A stretch of 64,000 nucleotides of DNA from Plecoglossus altivelis (GCA_036571765.1 BROE01000017.1:1679045-1743044); one strand, 5' to 3'; shown: positions 11,902 through 23,396, numbered from the stretch's first letter. The notes: a model not told the origin generated them from the letters alone. A program made the numbers and translations.

Positions 11902-14900
11902 TCAGCTGTAGATTATGTTCTCCTGTACATCTTCTCCAGTAGAACTTCTCAGCGTTCTGGCTGAGCCACCAGGTGGAGCAGGCTTTGGTTCACAGAACTC
12001 TGCAGGAGAGAGTTCTTTATCAGCGTGATTTGAAATATGACAATGTATTTACCGCTTGGTACTATGTAATACTGTAGGGGACGTGTTTTGATGACATGGC
12101 GTGTGAGACTTGATCATTGTGCTCTGCATCTGGTTAATACGGACTTGCTCCTTGGCTCTGACAAGCCAAATACTTCGAATGACACTCGTCTGATCCTGAT
12201 ATTCTGCTGCACTGACCACATACACCATATTCAGCTGGGGATGAAAGCTTCTGCTAAGTAAGAAAGTTTGTCCTGTTAGGTCCTATCAGGTCTCACAGGT
12301 CATCCTAACAGTTAGGATGTGCCAGTGTGGTGGGCTTACCGTAGACATAGGTGTTCGCTGCGTCTCCCTGCGGAAGGACCCCTAAGTTACTCTGCATAGG
12401 GACGTAGCTAGACTCTGCAGCACGACACACACATCACACGTACATACACAGAAGCAACACACAGATAACAGGTGACACTAAGGCCTCCCCAGAAGCCATC
12501 AGCTGACATTTCACATTTTTGCAACAGAATACAGACCAAAAATGGTACTTCTTTTTGCAGCAAATCTTTTGTCTTTCTGAGATACTGTGAACTATGCAAC
12601 ACTATGTGTACGTGACTGAGCGTGGTCGACTGAGTGTGGTTAGTATGCGCCTGTGGTGTAAGCCTTTCGTGTGCAGCAAGTCCTTTGGCTGGTATAGATG
12701 TCAAAATGGCGGTCTGACGTTTGTCTTGGTCGTGTGTCTGTTCAGGAGCCAGGCTCTGTACCTGAGGGGAAGCTGCTTGTCTTTGTGGGTTTCCGGTAGC
12801 CGTGCATCTGTTCGTATAGGCTGTCCTTTTGCACTGACAAGATGAAGCACACGTTAGACCCATACCTTGAACCCTGTCCCCTCTGAGAGCAGAGAGAGAG
12901 AGGGGGGGAGGGGGAGAGAGGGATGGGGAGGAGGAGGAGGAGGAGAGGGGCCGGGAACAGAGGGAGGAGGAGGAGGAGGAGTGAGAAGAAGGAAGAGATG
13001 AACAAGGAGAGTAAGTAAGGGAAAGGAGGGAAGAGAAGGACAGACAGAGAGCTGGGAGGAAAAGGAATAAGTAGAAGAGAGAATGGCGAGAGAGTGGGGA
13101 TGAAGATGGAGAAAGAGTTTGGGGAGGAGTAGAGAGAGGGGACATCGGGGAGGGGTGGGAGTGGAAAAAGAGGGAAAATGGGAGAGAATGAGAGAGGTGT
13201 GGGGAGGAGGGAAGGTAGTCTCACCAGTGGGGGGAGTCCTGTTGCAGGTGGTCCTCAGATGTAGCAGACCCAGGGTCAGAACACTCAGGCTGAACATCAC
13301 CACGACTACTACTAGTGGGACACGACCTGGATAGCCAGGTGAATGCATTATTGCAGTATTGCAACCTGGTTAACTAGGTGACTACATTATTACAGTATTA
13401 CAACCTGGATGACTGGGTGAATAATTCCTATTAAACCTTGACGACCGGGTGTATACATTCTGAATAGAAGCTGGATGACTGGGTGAATACAATATGAATG
13501 GAACCTGGATGCATGGGTGAATTCAACATTAATAGAACCTGAATCCCCACACAAACAAGCATCTGCTAAATGAACACATTCAAGCGTTGTCAGGACCATG
13601 GGTGCAGTACCTCTGCAGTCCAGCAGGGCTTGCAGGCTGTGTGCTTGTCTCGGTTTGCTGTACACCACACAGGTGATGTTCCCCTTCATTCTGGGCAGGT
13701 ACAGGGTCAGCTCTGACACTGGTGTCATGCTCTGATTGGCCGGAGCTCCGGTTCCAACCCACATCATCGGATATTTTGATTTGAATCGGACAGAGCAGGT
13801 CAGTTTTAGACTGCCGTCCAGAGCACACTGAGCACGCACCTCAGGGACATCTGAAACATACACACCGACACACCTGAGACACACACCCTCAGGAACACAC
13901 ACACACAACCTAAGATACACAACCTCAGGAACACACATGCAAACACACACATACACACACCTTAAAATAAATACCATTTCGAACTAACACACCCTGAGGT
14001 ACATACACAAATACTTGAAGGCAACCACCTCTGGAACACACACAGGCTCTGAGATAGAGACCTGACACTCACGCAATCCCACAATCCCCCCTACACACAC
14101 ACACACATACACCCAGAGATACGTAGCCTCTAATACACCGGTCCCCAACCTTTTTTTGCGCCACAGACCAGTTTAAAGTCAGACAATGTTTTCACAGACC
14201 AAGCTTTAAGGTGCAGTAGATAAATGCACAAAAAAAATGAAATGATACGACAGGTGTCCAAGTAATATTTTGCTATTCTTCCGCTTCCTCACCTGCTCTT
14301 TTACCCTGTGTAAAGAAACTTTACAAAGACGTTTGTTTTTTGTTCAAGTTGCTATAACTTGGAGGTGTCAATTTAGCGGTAACGTATTATGTGTTAAGAA
14401 GATACCGGATGTAGGTAAGCCGTGACTATGCGTAGGTAAGATATGTGACCGAGGTAAGCATTTTGACATGCATCAAGACTGAGTCATAAACAGATGTGGC
14501 TGAGAGAATCTGGATATTTTCCCAAATAAAAAATCGTTCCGAATTAGGCCCAGTACCAATTATCCCACCGACTGGTGCCAGTCAGTGGCCCAGGGGTTGC
14601 GGACCACTGCTCTAGAACACACCCTGAGATATACTTTGTCACACAAACACATCCTGAGATGCACACTGTCTGGAACACACACATGCAGAAACACAAGCAG
14701 ATCTCTGAGACACGCAGATGCACACACACACACGCTCGCTCACACGCACCCACCCTGAAACACATCATCTGGAGCACACACACAAACACCACAGGCTCTG
14801 TGTATGTGAGGATGACACCGTTTCTGAGAACAGGGAAACTCACCTAGAATGAGGAGTCCGTAGGTAATGGTGAGAGCAAGCTCTCCGTTGTCACGGTAAA

Positions 14901-15610
14901 CCTCCACACTGTAGTTCCCGCTGTCGGTGTACTTCCCTGAGAGCAGCACCAGGGAGCCGTTAGGGAACAGCTGGAAGCGACCACTTGGACCTACCAGTTG
15001 TTTGTTTCTGGCCAACGGATGCGTGCCGTTGTTCCACCTTGAGTCGTAAACCTCCGACGCGTTCACGTTAAGCATCACCGCTTCCCCGCTAAGGTAGACT
15101 AGTTGCCTGAAGTCTGCCGCTGCCGCTGAACAGAGAGAGAGAGACAGCTGGAGCTGATCTGCGAGCTTATATGGGAGAGGAGTTTGTATTGTCTGGAAGT
15201 AACCTGGGGCCAACCAGAGCCTTGCCTGGATGGGGAGCGAACTTGGGGGAACCTGGCTCAAACGTGAAGTTAGTCTGCAGCTATCTTGGAGTTAGCCTGA
15301 AGCTGTTGGCGTCTTCGACGCATATTTTCAACCGCCAAAACACTGGACACTTCTTTCTTTCCTACTCTACTTTCTACACGCACTTGGCATTTGCAGGCCG
15401 GTTTAGACACTTGCTAAATTATGTAGAGAGTGGAAATGGGAATGTAACACTCTCATGAACACTCACCCACATTCACACGCACACATACTTTCAAACGGAA
15501 TGTCGTTTGAGAAGCACCAGCATCTTACCGTAGGTTAGTGTGAGGAACAGAAGCGTTCGTCCAGACACAACGCTGCCCCCCCGATAACCTCCAGACCTCC
15601 ATGACGACAT
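11902..15610 (-). CDS. CD2-family-like Ig receptor with YxxM tail, six exons, about 292 aa
   Basis: Six phase-1 exons read in frame from ATG to stop: 15529-15610 (leader MSSWRSGGYRGG... then hydrophobic TLLFLTLTYG), 14844-15125 (V-like domain), 13611-13850 (C2-like domain), 13225-13326 (membrane span, VPLVVVVVMFSLSVLTLGLL), 12340-12414 and 11902-11999 (tail). All introns are GT-AG. The V domain keeps DSGNYSVEVY but has no F-strand cysteine. The C2 domain has four cysteines (AQC, LTC, NITC, LDC). Both traits fit the CD2/SLAM family. The tail contains SSYVPM, a YxxM motif of the kind bound by PI3-kinase p85 SH2 domains, plus NTYVYEF and a C-terminal NIIYS. Likely a type I leukocyte surface receptor; ligand unknown. 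A possible 17-bp exon at 12866-12882 and an open frame at 12408-12766 could give alternative tails, but the 17-bp exon would break the frame of the model used here. The two Ig exons and the membrane exon are secure; the last two exons are inferred. Confidence 0.72.
12890..13222. repeat. purine-rich (GGA)n tract
   Basis: An almost pure G/A plus strand with many gaggagg units lies in an intron of the CD2-like gene, just 3' of its membrane-span exon. The open frames across it, serine/proline/leucine-rich on the minus strand, are low-complexity artefacts. Confidence 0.85.
14136..14609. mobile_element. non-autonomous hAT-like DNA element with 8-bp target duplication
   Basis: The left end reads caccggtccccaacc and the right end, reverse-complemented, cagtggtccgcaacc: imperfect inverted termini of the hAT/Charlie 'CAGTGGTCCCCAACC' type. 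The flanks are ctctaata (14128-14135) and ctctagaa (14610-14617), an 8-bp target duplication matching at 6 of 8 positions, as is normal for hAT insertions. Internal length is 474 bp with no transposase frame, so it is a MITE-like copy. It sits in the intron between the two Ig exons of the CD2-like gene and does not interrupt coding sequence. Confidence 0.75.
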
Positions 15611-16990
15611 GTTGCCATCCGCGGTGGACGCGCTCAGGAGAGACTTCAGCTATTAAGTCAGAGTCGTGAGTCTGCGTCGGGACGAAACTGCCTCTTTCAA
15701 AGCTTTCATTCAATTTTGAGCAGACTAACCACAAGCTCTCGATCTCACATCAACAACATAGTAATATCCAGTGTGCATGATGCACTCTTGTTATCCCTAC
15801 TAACTAAATGAGTGGGTTTGATTTGAGATTGCGTTTCCTGTCATTTGTGCACGTGTAGGGACACTTTACTGAAGGTTTTGACGTGTACACAATGCCTTTG
15901 TCTTCTAATAAATAGTCATTTCCTGTTTCTGCACTGTGGCGTCATCAGATAAACCTGGGAAATGGCTTGCATGATTTAAAAAAAAACTCGCACTGCTACA
16001 GAGAGGGTCGGTGGTCAAACCAAGAGGACAGCAACAGAGAAGCGTTGGTTTCAGCTTCACTGCTCGCGCATGATGTCCGTTGAACTCAACACACTCTAAC
16101 CCCTTGAGCACACATACACACAGTGACACACACACTTTCACATCCGCACGCACACACAAACACAAACCACTTGGGCTCAGAATATAGCTAAAACGTAACC
16201 GGACCTGTCAGCAATGGTTTGTAATGTAAATGTTCCCACAGGTTATTTGCATGTGTGTGTGGGTGTTTGTGTGAAGGCTTGAGGATATGTAGATCAGTAT
16301 GAGTATTTGAGTGTGTGCGTCTGTGTGTCATAGCTAAACCTCAAGCAAAAAAAAAAACGACTAAGAGAGTACAGAATGTCTATGTAGTTTACTGGACTAT
16401 CTATCAAAGAACCAATCAAGCAACTTTATACCACTTAGGTTTAGACAGGACTGGGCCTAGGAAAGGGTTAGGTTAAGGACCAGGTTATGCCTAGGACAGG
16501 GTTAGGCCTGGGACTGGGTTAGGGTTAGGTCAAGTTTAGGACTAGGACAGAGTAAGGTCTGGGATAGAGCTAGTATTTGATCAGAGAGGGAAAAGGCTAA
16601 TGCAGTTCACGTGGGTGCACATATTGAATGTTAATGTTGCACACCAACCACTTCTAATAGGAAGATAACCTCAGCTTTTGTTTCAAATTGAAATGTTCTC
16701 AAAGGTCATTTGTGTGTGTGTATGCATTTGGTAATGTGGGTGAGCATATGTATATGTGTATGTGTGTGGGTGTGTTCGCATTACAGCTAAACTAACAGTA
16801 ACAGGATACATTACCGGTATGTCTAAAGTTTACAAGTTGGTGCATAAGGACTGGCACCAAAATACATGACAATCATAAAATTGATTACAGTAAGAAAACA
16901 AATGACTTGAAATAGTGATTCCCAAGAAGCAATCAATGATGGTAGAGGACAAATGACAGTCATGAATGAATGCTTGTATTTGAATGTGTT
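15611..16990. other. spacer between the CD2-like gene and receptor copy A
   Basis: No exon recognised. From about 16200 the sequence is a diverged version of the 3' spacer that follows each tandem copy (compare 16820-16930 with 20820-20900: ttctggactagatggtgcac... and tgacttgcaataac). The first repeat unit therefore has an old, weakly conserved left boundary. A 'gggttaggcctaggaca' minisatellite lies at 16440-16570. Confidence 0.5.
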
Positions 16991-17166
16991 TTTTATAAAT
17001 TCAGTTGATATGGTGCAACTCATCTGATCAGGAGAGTTGCTGGTCTGCCTGCAGGGTGGAGCAACCATGACCCTCCGCTTCTTCATCTCCTCTCCACCCT
17101 TTCCTCCCCCACCACACTCTCCTCATCCTCAGCCTTTCTTCCTACTTCCTGTGTATACGTCCGTTT

Positions 17167-19029
17167 CTAATGACCTGCGACCATCTTGGCCTGTCCGAAC
17201 ACAACCTCCTGAGGAACAGGAGAGGATAAGGCTCTCTCTCTCTTCCTCCCCACTCTTACGTCTGCGTAGATCACTTCCTCCCTTCCTCCACCTGAGGGTT
17301 AGGACAGGGTTAGCTGTATCACAGGATTAGCCGTGGATCAGGGTTAGTGTATGACAAGGTTAAGGCTACAACAAGGTTAGGTCTAGGACAGAGATAGTAT
17401 TTCAGAGAGGGAAGGGTCCTGTAGTTCACCTGAGTGCACATGTTGGGACCTGTTCTTCTTCAGAAGGTGTCTGACACCCAAAAACAGACAGAGGAAGAGG
17501 AGGAGAGTCACCACGGTGACAGACACAGTCACAGCTGTGTGAGTGAACTGGGATACTATAATTGGAAAAACTGATAGATGACAAAACAAAACAGGAATAT
17601 GAGTGAACACTATAGTCAGCTTGAAAGCTTGGATTCTTAACTTCTTCCTCTGTGGTTCTCTTTTGACCGTACCTGAACAGGCAGAAAGATGAATGGTATT
17701 CCTCTTGGTGCTGACGTCATTCTGAGCTTCACAAGTCACACTTCCAGTCATATGATTATTTAAGGTGATGGTGGTGTTAGGATGAGATTGGTTGGAGATA
17801 CTTATGTTGGTCAGTGATTGGTTGGCCAGTCTCCAGATGTACTCCACATGGTCTCCCTCTGAAGAGCATGTGACCTGAGTCTCTCCTCCAGACAGACAGT
17901 TGAGAGACAGGACTGGCTCAGACACTGGGACTGACACACACACAAGGAAGGACAAATACACACACAAATACAAAAGACAGGCATACACCACTCGCATGCA
18001 CACAAAAACACATATAAGCACACACACACACACACACACATACATAGAAATACACAGCGGAGGAGGGATTTAGACAGTTGTTAAAAACACAGAAGAATCC
18101 ATTGACTTAAACCTTAACTAGAACACAGGAAATGGCAAATATTCAAGTAATACCTTAACCTACCTTGGATCTCAAGTGTCATGTTCACCTTCTGAGACAA
18201 CTTCCCGTCTGAACTGTAGACCTGAAGTTGGTACAAACCTCGGTCAGTTCTCACTGCTGAGTCCAGCCGGAAGGTGCCATTGGGGAAGAACTTGGTCCGA
18301 TTCACATAGTCAGGATGCACTTTAGACACAATATTTTTTAATTGAAAGACAACAGTTTGTCGGTCTTTGTACAGCCTAAACTCTTTTCCAGCTGTGTGTG
18401 AAGTCAGATGAAGGATTAATGGCTCTCCGAAAGATCCAGAACACTTCACACTTTCAATAAAATCTGAAAGATTGCAGAGTCTGGAACCTGGAAAAAAATT
18501 GACAACTAAAATCTACCTATCAGAACTCACATCAGATATCACAGACACTTGCAAAAAAAACTGTTCAAATCTCAGTAACAAATAATTAAATGTTTTCCTA
18601 CTGGCATGAATACCAGTAGCTTGCAGGAATATTGTCAGGCTGAACTGAATGGAGGTCCGACACTACCTATTGATCACATAAGATTTATATAGCTATCATA
18701 ATATTTTTTGAAATTGAAAGACCAGTGGTTTATTTTACAACTTTTATGATTGTTAACATCACATGCAAACATACAAGTATGTCAGAATTTATGTTTTACG
18801 CTTTCAAACCTTCATATTTAAAGAAACTATGTTAAAACACACCCTCAGTCCCAATATCTACAATATCTATTTCCCTGCTTAAAAGAGCACATAAAGGAGG
18901 GCTACACACAGCTCCCGTCCACCATCTGTGGTTGTGCTGCTGTTCCCCACCTGGACTTACTGAAATACAGCCTCTCTTACCCTGCGTAGCTCTGAAGACC
19001 ACCAGGAACACAACCACAAAAAGATCCAT
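17167..19029 (-). CDS. CD2/SLAM-like receptor copy A, intact, 298 aa
   Basis: Five exons, all joined in phase 1: 18981-19029 (leader MDLFVVVFLVVFRATQ), 18164-18487 (V-like, residues 17-124), 17673-17930 (C2, 125-210), 17430-17570 (membrane span about 222-243, then basic RHLLKKNR) and 17167-17291 (tail 258-298). The V domain has DRGLYQLQVY without the canonical F-strand cysteine. The C2 domain has four cysteines (NCLSG, VTC, VTC, SAC) and a conserved WRLANQS. This is the CD2-family pattern (CD48, CD58, SLAM). At least eight N-glycosylation sequons are present. The tail has one ITIM-like motif, EEVIYADV (Tyr266); the second motif reads VVFGQA, tyrosine replaced by phenylalanine. An inhibitory or adaptor-recruiting surface receptor is inferred. 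The conserved ATG and leader decide the start. It is the only copy that is complete from leader to a tail longer than the membrane exon without assembly doubts. Confidence 0.82.
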
Positions 19030-19347
19030 TTGTTCTGCCTGAACCAGAAAACTTTGCCTGGATCGTCAGCCGCCCAGAAGATCATTCTGGCTTCGTGAAC
19101 GATGAGTTTGGTGACGTGGATGATGGTTTCTAATGGGTGGGTCCTTACTGACGCGAGACTCATTGGTGGAAACGCTCACGGACGCACGCAAACAACGTCT
19201 GCCTATTTTTGGAAAACTTTCTTCAAGGGATAGCAAGTGCTGGAAGACTCCAAAAGCCTTTGTCCACTTTGCATCACAGTTAATGGTGCATCACTATAAA
19301 AGTAAATCAAAAAAATGTATCTGGTGAGGCAGTATTTTGTAACTCAC

Positions 19348-19447
19348 CTAAAGCAGAACTGCTACTAGAAGACTAGTAGCTGTTTCTGAAGTGCTGCTTT
19401 TGTATGACAGTGTACAAACTAAGATGAAAGGCTCTATACTCTTTATA
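19348..19447 (-). promoter_or_regulatory. TATA box and non-coding first exon of copy A
   Basis: On the minus strand CTATAAAG (TATA at 19441-19447) is followed by about 95 bases ending in CTTTAG|GTGAGT, a strong splice donor with exon end at 19348. The block is conserved upstream of copies C and D and in diverged form upstream of E. The likely acceptor is the conserved GGTTCAG|GCAGAACAAATGG just before the start codon. Transcription probably starts near 19415. This is inference from conservation and motif spacing. Confidence 0.5.
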
Positions 19448-20215
19448 GACATGAGTTGCTGGTAGTCTGCTATTCACAGACCAGGGTTGACAATGTTGGT
19501 TATGGAATAGCGTGAAAAGAAATCTGTCACAGTATTTTTGTGATGTGGTGTTTTATATGACATGAATAGTTTTATGTAATTTGTTTGTTTACATTTTTCT
19601 GGCCAACCACATTACTTTGCTAATCACATTCTTTTTTGACATTCTTTTCTACAAAATAAAAGCGCAAGATTTTTAAAAATCAAAGTCTTATTTCAAGGTC
19701 AAATTTTTAAACAATTCTGACTGAAGTTTGAGCAAAAAGGCCACATAGAAGGAGCCAGGTTAATCTCTGGTCAAATCTAATATCATTTTTCTGCTTGTCC
19801 TTACCAAAAACAAAAAGTTTAACCTGCCTAAAGGTTCTATTACATATTACATAACGGTCCAAAAACAGTAGTGGACACATGCATGCAGTTAGGATTTTTT
19901 ACTATAAGTGTCTCCTTCAAAGCTGAAATCAGACCTATGTCTGCTGGCTTTGCATTGATTAAACCATTTAAGATGACCACTTGGGCCTAGTTGTCTTTCC
20001 ATTCATCTATGAAGGCTCTATTTCCAACTATAACTTCCCATTCCAACTTTTTGATTGTGAAATCTTTCTCTTACTCGCTATCTGGCTAGCAGAAACATCT
20101 AAAAGGACTGTGTGTAGCATCTGCTAACTTCATGTTGCACACAACGTAAGCTAAACAAGACACTCTTTAAAAGTCTGTTGCAATTTCCAGTGGCATTATT
20201 GTATCACTGATTATC

Positions 20216-20221
20216 TTTATT
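20216..20221 (-). terminator. candidate polyadenylation signal AATAAA, copy B
   Basis: The minus strand reads GGTTAAATAAAGATAATC, about 1.1 kb downstream of the copy B stop. The same hexamer in the same context occurs for copies C (24045-24050), D (28525-28530) and E (33144-33149). Conserved placement within the repeat unit is the only support. Confidence 0.35.
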
Positions 20222-21318
20222 TAACCTTAGATTATGAGCCAGCTCGCCATCTAATGGCTTAGACGCCGTTGTGATCCAACCTAACTTGCCGTCCCCTGAC
20301 CTAAAGACACATTCAGGCACACAATGCAAATATCCACAGAGTATGTGATCCATCCATATCTCATATACAAGCTTTATGTGTGTTATAGTGTGCACACAAT
20401 GCCGGTGACTGTTAAGATGTGGTCTTTCCGGTAGCTGCACCGTGTATGAGACACAGGAGTTGCAAATACACATACACAGGAACACACACCATCCACACCA
20501 CCACATATTGTGTTGTGAGTTGAAAGCAACAAAAGAAGTTATGGTTTCAGCTAGCCTGGTTTAGTTTCAGTGCTCGCACATCATGCTCTCTTGGTGGAAC
20601 TCACCACACTCAAACCCTTACACTCACATACACATTGTCACACACACATGCGCACTAACCACTTGTAATGGAAGAGAAAAAAACTTTGCCAGCTACGGTT
20701 TCAAATGGAAATGTTCACGTTGTTTGTGTTTGTGCATGCAGTCGTGTGTAGAAGTGTGCATCATTGCCAAACCTCACCCACACAAATACATCAGCCACAC
20801 TAAAAGATGACATGATGTCTGTACAGTTTTCTGGACTAGATGGTGCACAAGGAATGGCACAAAGTAATGGATGACAGTAATGAATGACTTGCAATAACAA
20901 ACATATTGCAAAAAGTAATGACAGTAATGAACAAATTACAATATTTACTGAATGAATGAGAGTAAGCAATTAAATGCAGGAATAAATGAATGAATGAAAA
21001 CACTACAGGACAGTTTACAGTCATAAGTGAATATATTTGAAAGTATTTTTCACAAATTCAGTTGATCTGGTGCAATTCCTCTGGTCAGGAGAGGTGCTGG
21101 TCTGCCTGCAGAGTGGAGCAACCATGACCTCCTCCACACGTTCATCTCCTCCCCACCTTGTCCTCCCCATCCTCTCCTTCAACTTATCTTACCCCTTTCC
21201 TTCTTCTCCAGCCCACAAACAAACGCGTCTCTACAGAACGATCTGTCCGTACACCACATCCTGAGGAACAGGAGAGGATGTGGCTCTCTCTCTCGTCCTC
21301 CCCTCTCCCCACGCCTGC

Positions 21319-23396
21319 TTAGATCACTTCCTCCCTTCCTCCACCTGAGGGTTAGAACAGGGTTAGCTGTATGACAGGGTTTGCTGTAGGACAAGGTTAG
21401 GTGTATAACAAGGAGAAGGCTACAACAGGGTTAGGTCTATGACAGGGTTAGTGTATGGCAAGGATAAGGCTACAGCAGGGTTAGGTCTAGGACAGGAATA
21501 GGTGTATGACAAGGATAAGGCTACAACAGGGTTAGGTCTAGGTCAGGGATAATATTTCCGAGGGAGAAGGGTCCTGTAGTTCACCTGAGTGCACATGTTG
21601 GGACCTGTTCTTCTTTAGAAGATGTCTGACACCCAAAAACAGACAGAAGAGGAGGAAGAGGAGGAGGGTCGCCACTTTGACAGACAAAGTCAAAGCTGTG
21701 TGAAGAAACTGTGATGCTATAATTGGAAAAACTGATAGATGACAAAACAAAACAGGAATATTTTGGCTTAATTCATTTTTCAAGTGAATACCCCAGTCAG
21801 CGTGTAGGCTTGGATTCTTAACTTCCTCCTCTGTGGTTCTCTTTTGACCATACCTGAACAGGCAGAAAGATGAATAGTCTCCCTCTTGGTGCTGATGTCA
21901 TTCTGAGCTTCACAAGTCACACTTCCAGTCATATGATTCTTTAAGGTGATGGTGGTGTTAGGATGAGAATGGTCGGAGATACTTATGTTGGTCAGTGATT
22001 GGTTGGCCAGACTCCAGCGGTACTCCACATGGTCTCCCTCTGAAGAGCATGTGACCTGAGTCTCTCCTCCAGACAGACAAATGAAAGACAGGACTGGCTC
22101 AGACACTGGGGCTGACACACACACAAAGAAGGGAAAACATACATAAATACATACATACATACATACATACATACATACATACATACATACATACATACAT
22201 ACATACATACATACATACATACATACAGACATATATACATACATACATACATACACACACACATAAATACAGTATACATACAGTAAATATATAGAAATAC
22301 ACAGCGGAGGGGGGATTTAGACAGTTGTTAAAAACACAGAAGAATCCATTGAGTTAAACCTTAACAGGAAGACAGGAAAAGAGAAACATACAAGTAACAA
22401 CTTAGCATACCTTGGATCTCAAGTGTCATGTTCACCATCCGAGAAAACTTTCCATCTGAACTGTAGACCTGAAGTTGGTACAAACCTCGGTCAGTTTTCA
22501 CTGCTGAGTCAAGCCTGAATGTGCCTTGGGTGAACTTAGACCGATTCACATAGTCTGAATGCAAGATGCGCACTACATTTGTTCTTAATGTAAAGATAAC
22601 CAGAATTTTCCCTTCACTGATTTTCCAAAAACTCAACTCTTTTCCATATGCATCCAAGGTCTGCTGCAGGGAGAGTGGTTCTCCTAAAGTTCCAGAACAC
22701 TTCACAGCTCCTACTGCATCAGAAAGATTACAGCTTCTGGAACCTGCAAAAAAAAGATCAAATGGCTTTGTCCTTGACAACTAAAATCTACCTATCAGTA
22801 CTTACACCAGACATAACAGACACTTTGCCAAAACAGTTTTAACCTTAGTAACAACTAATTAAATGTCTCCCCAACCAGCAGAAAAACCAAAAGCTTGCAA
22901 CATTGTAGTCTTGCTGAACTGAATAGAAGTCCTACTCTACGTATTGATCACATAAGATAAATATATTAAGTCATAATGTCTTTTTTTTTTTAAACACCAA
23001 GGATTAACTTTGATTACTTTTATCCCGCTCTTTTTGCATGAAACCATGTAAAGTAAGTTACAATGTACTTGCTTTGCAGCCAAAGGTTTGACTACGCCTT
23101 TTAAAACCTTCATGTTTTTAAATTAAAACTGTGTTAAAACCCAAACTGCACTTAAAGTGATCTCAAATATTCTTTTCTCAGACCCAATACCTTGTGAAAT
23201 ATTTTGTGAAAAATGTCCCCGCTTGAAAGAGTAAGCAGGGGAGCGGATTTGAATGCTCTCATCCTCCATCTTTGGGTGTGTTACAGAATGTTCCCCAGGG
23301 TGTTCCCCCCCTCACCCTGCTGAGGTACAGCTTGCCACGCATCTTACCCTCTGTAGCTCTGAAGACCAACAGGAACACAACCGGAAGAAGATCCAT
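21319..23396 (-). CDS. CD2/SLAM-like receptor copy B, tail truncated, 270 aa
   Basis: Exons: 23348-23396 (leader MDLLPVVFLLVFRATE), 22411-22743 (V-like, residues 17-127), 21854-22111 (four-cysteine C2, 128-213), 21585-21731 (membrane span, ...TLLLFLLFCLFLGVRHLLKKNR) and 21319-21344 (tail). Frames are open throughout, but the tail exon reads GGGREEVI and then TAA. The TAC of the first ITIM-like motif (VIYADV in the other copies) has become TAA, so both motifs are removed; the second (VVYGQIVL) remains as untranslated sequence at about 21235-21260. The encoded protein would have two Ig domains, a membrane span and only a short basic tail, unable to signal through these motifs. Upstream the copy lacks the TATA box and non-coding exon found for A, C, D and E. 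It may be silent, use another promoter, or act as a non-signalling receptor. Confidence 0.75.
21350..21550. repeat. 'gggttaggtctaggaca' minisatellite in intron 4 of copy B
   Basis: Short tandem copies of a roughly 17-26-bp unit (gggttaggtctaggacaggg, aaggctacaacagggttagg) fill the intron between the membrane-span and tail exons. Shorter versions lie at the same place in A (17295-17400), C (25235-25370), D (29855-30000) and E (34285-34410). Confidence 0.8.
22141..22257. repeat. (CATA)n microsatellite in intron 2 of copy B
   Basis: A nearly uninterrupted acat run of about 115 bp lies between the V-like and C2 exons. Copies A, D and E have shorter CA-rich sequence here, and C has an 8-bp derivative (acatccat). 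Minus-strand MYVC frames are artefacts. Confidence 0.95.

Noticed and set aside
12408..13348. Serine/proline/leucine-rich minus-strand frames
   Set aside because: Mostly translation of a (GGA)n tract; only the membrane exon and possibly a tail segment within it are real.
16823..17086. 87-aa minus-strand frame 3' of copy A
   Set aside because: It lies in the duplicated spacer; the equivalent region in other copies is not open, and copy A already stops at 17167.
20583..20810. 75-aa plus-strand frame (MLSWWNSPHSNPYTH...) repeated at 24413 and 33514
   Set aside because: Its repetition comes from duplication of the spacer with the array. It shows no domain, no splice partners and CA-rich composition; the copy at 28.9 kb is broken, though that stretch is unreliable.
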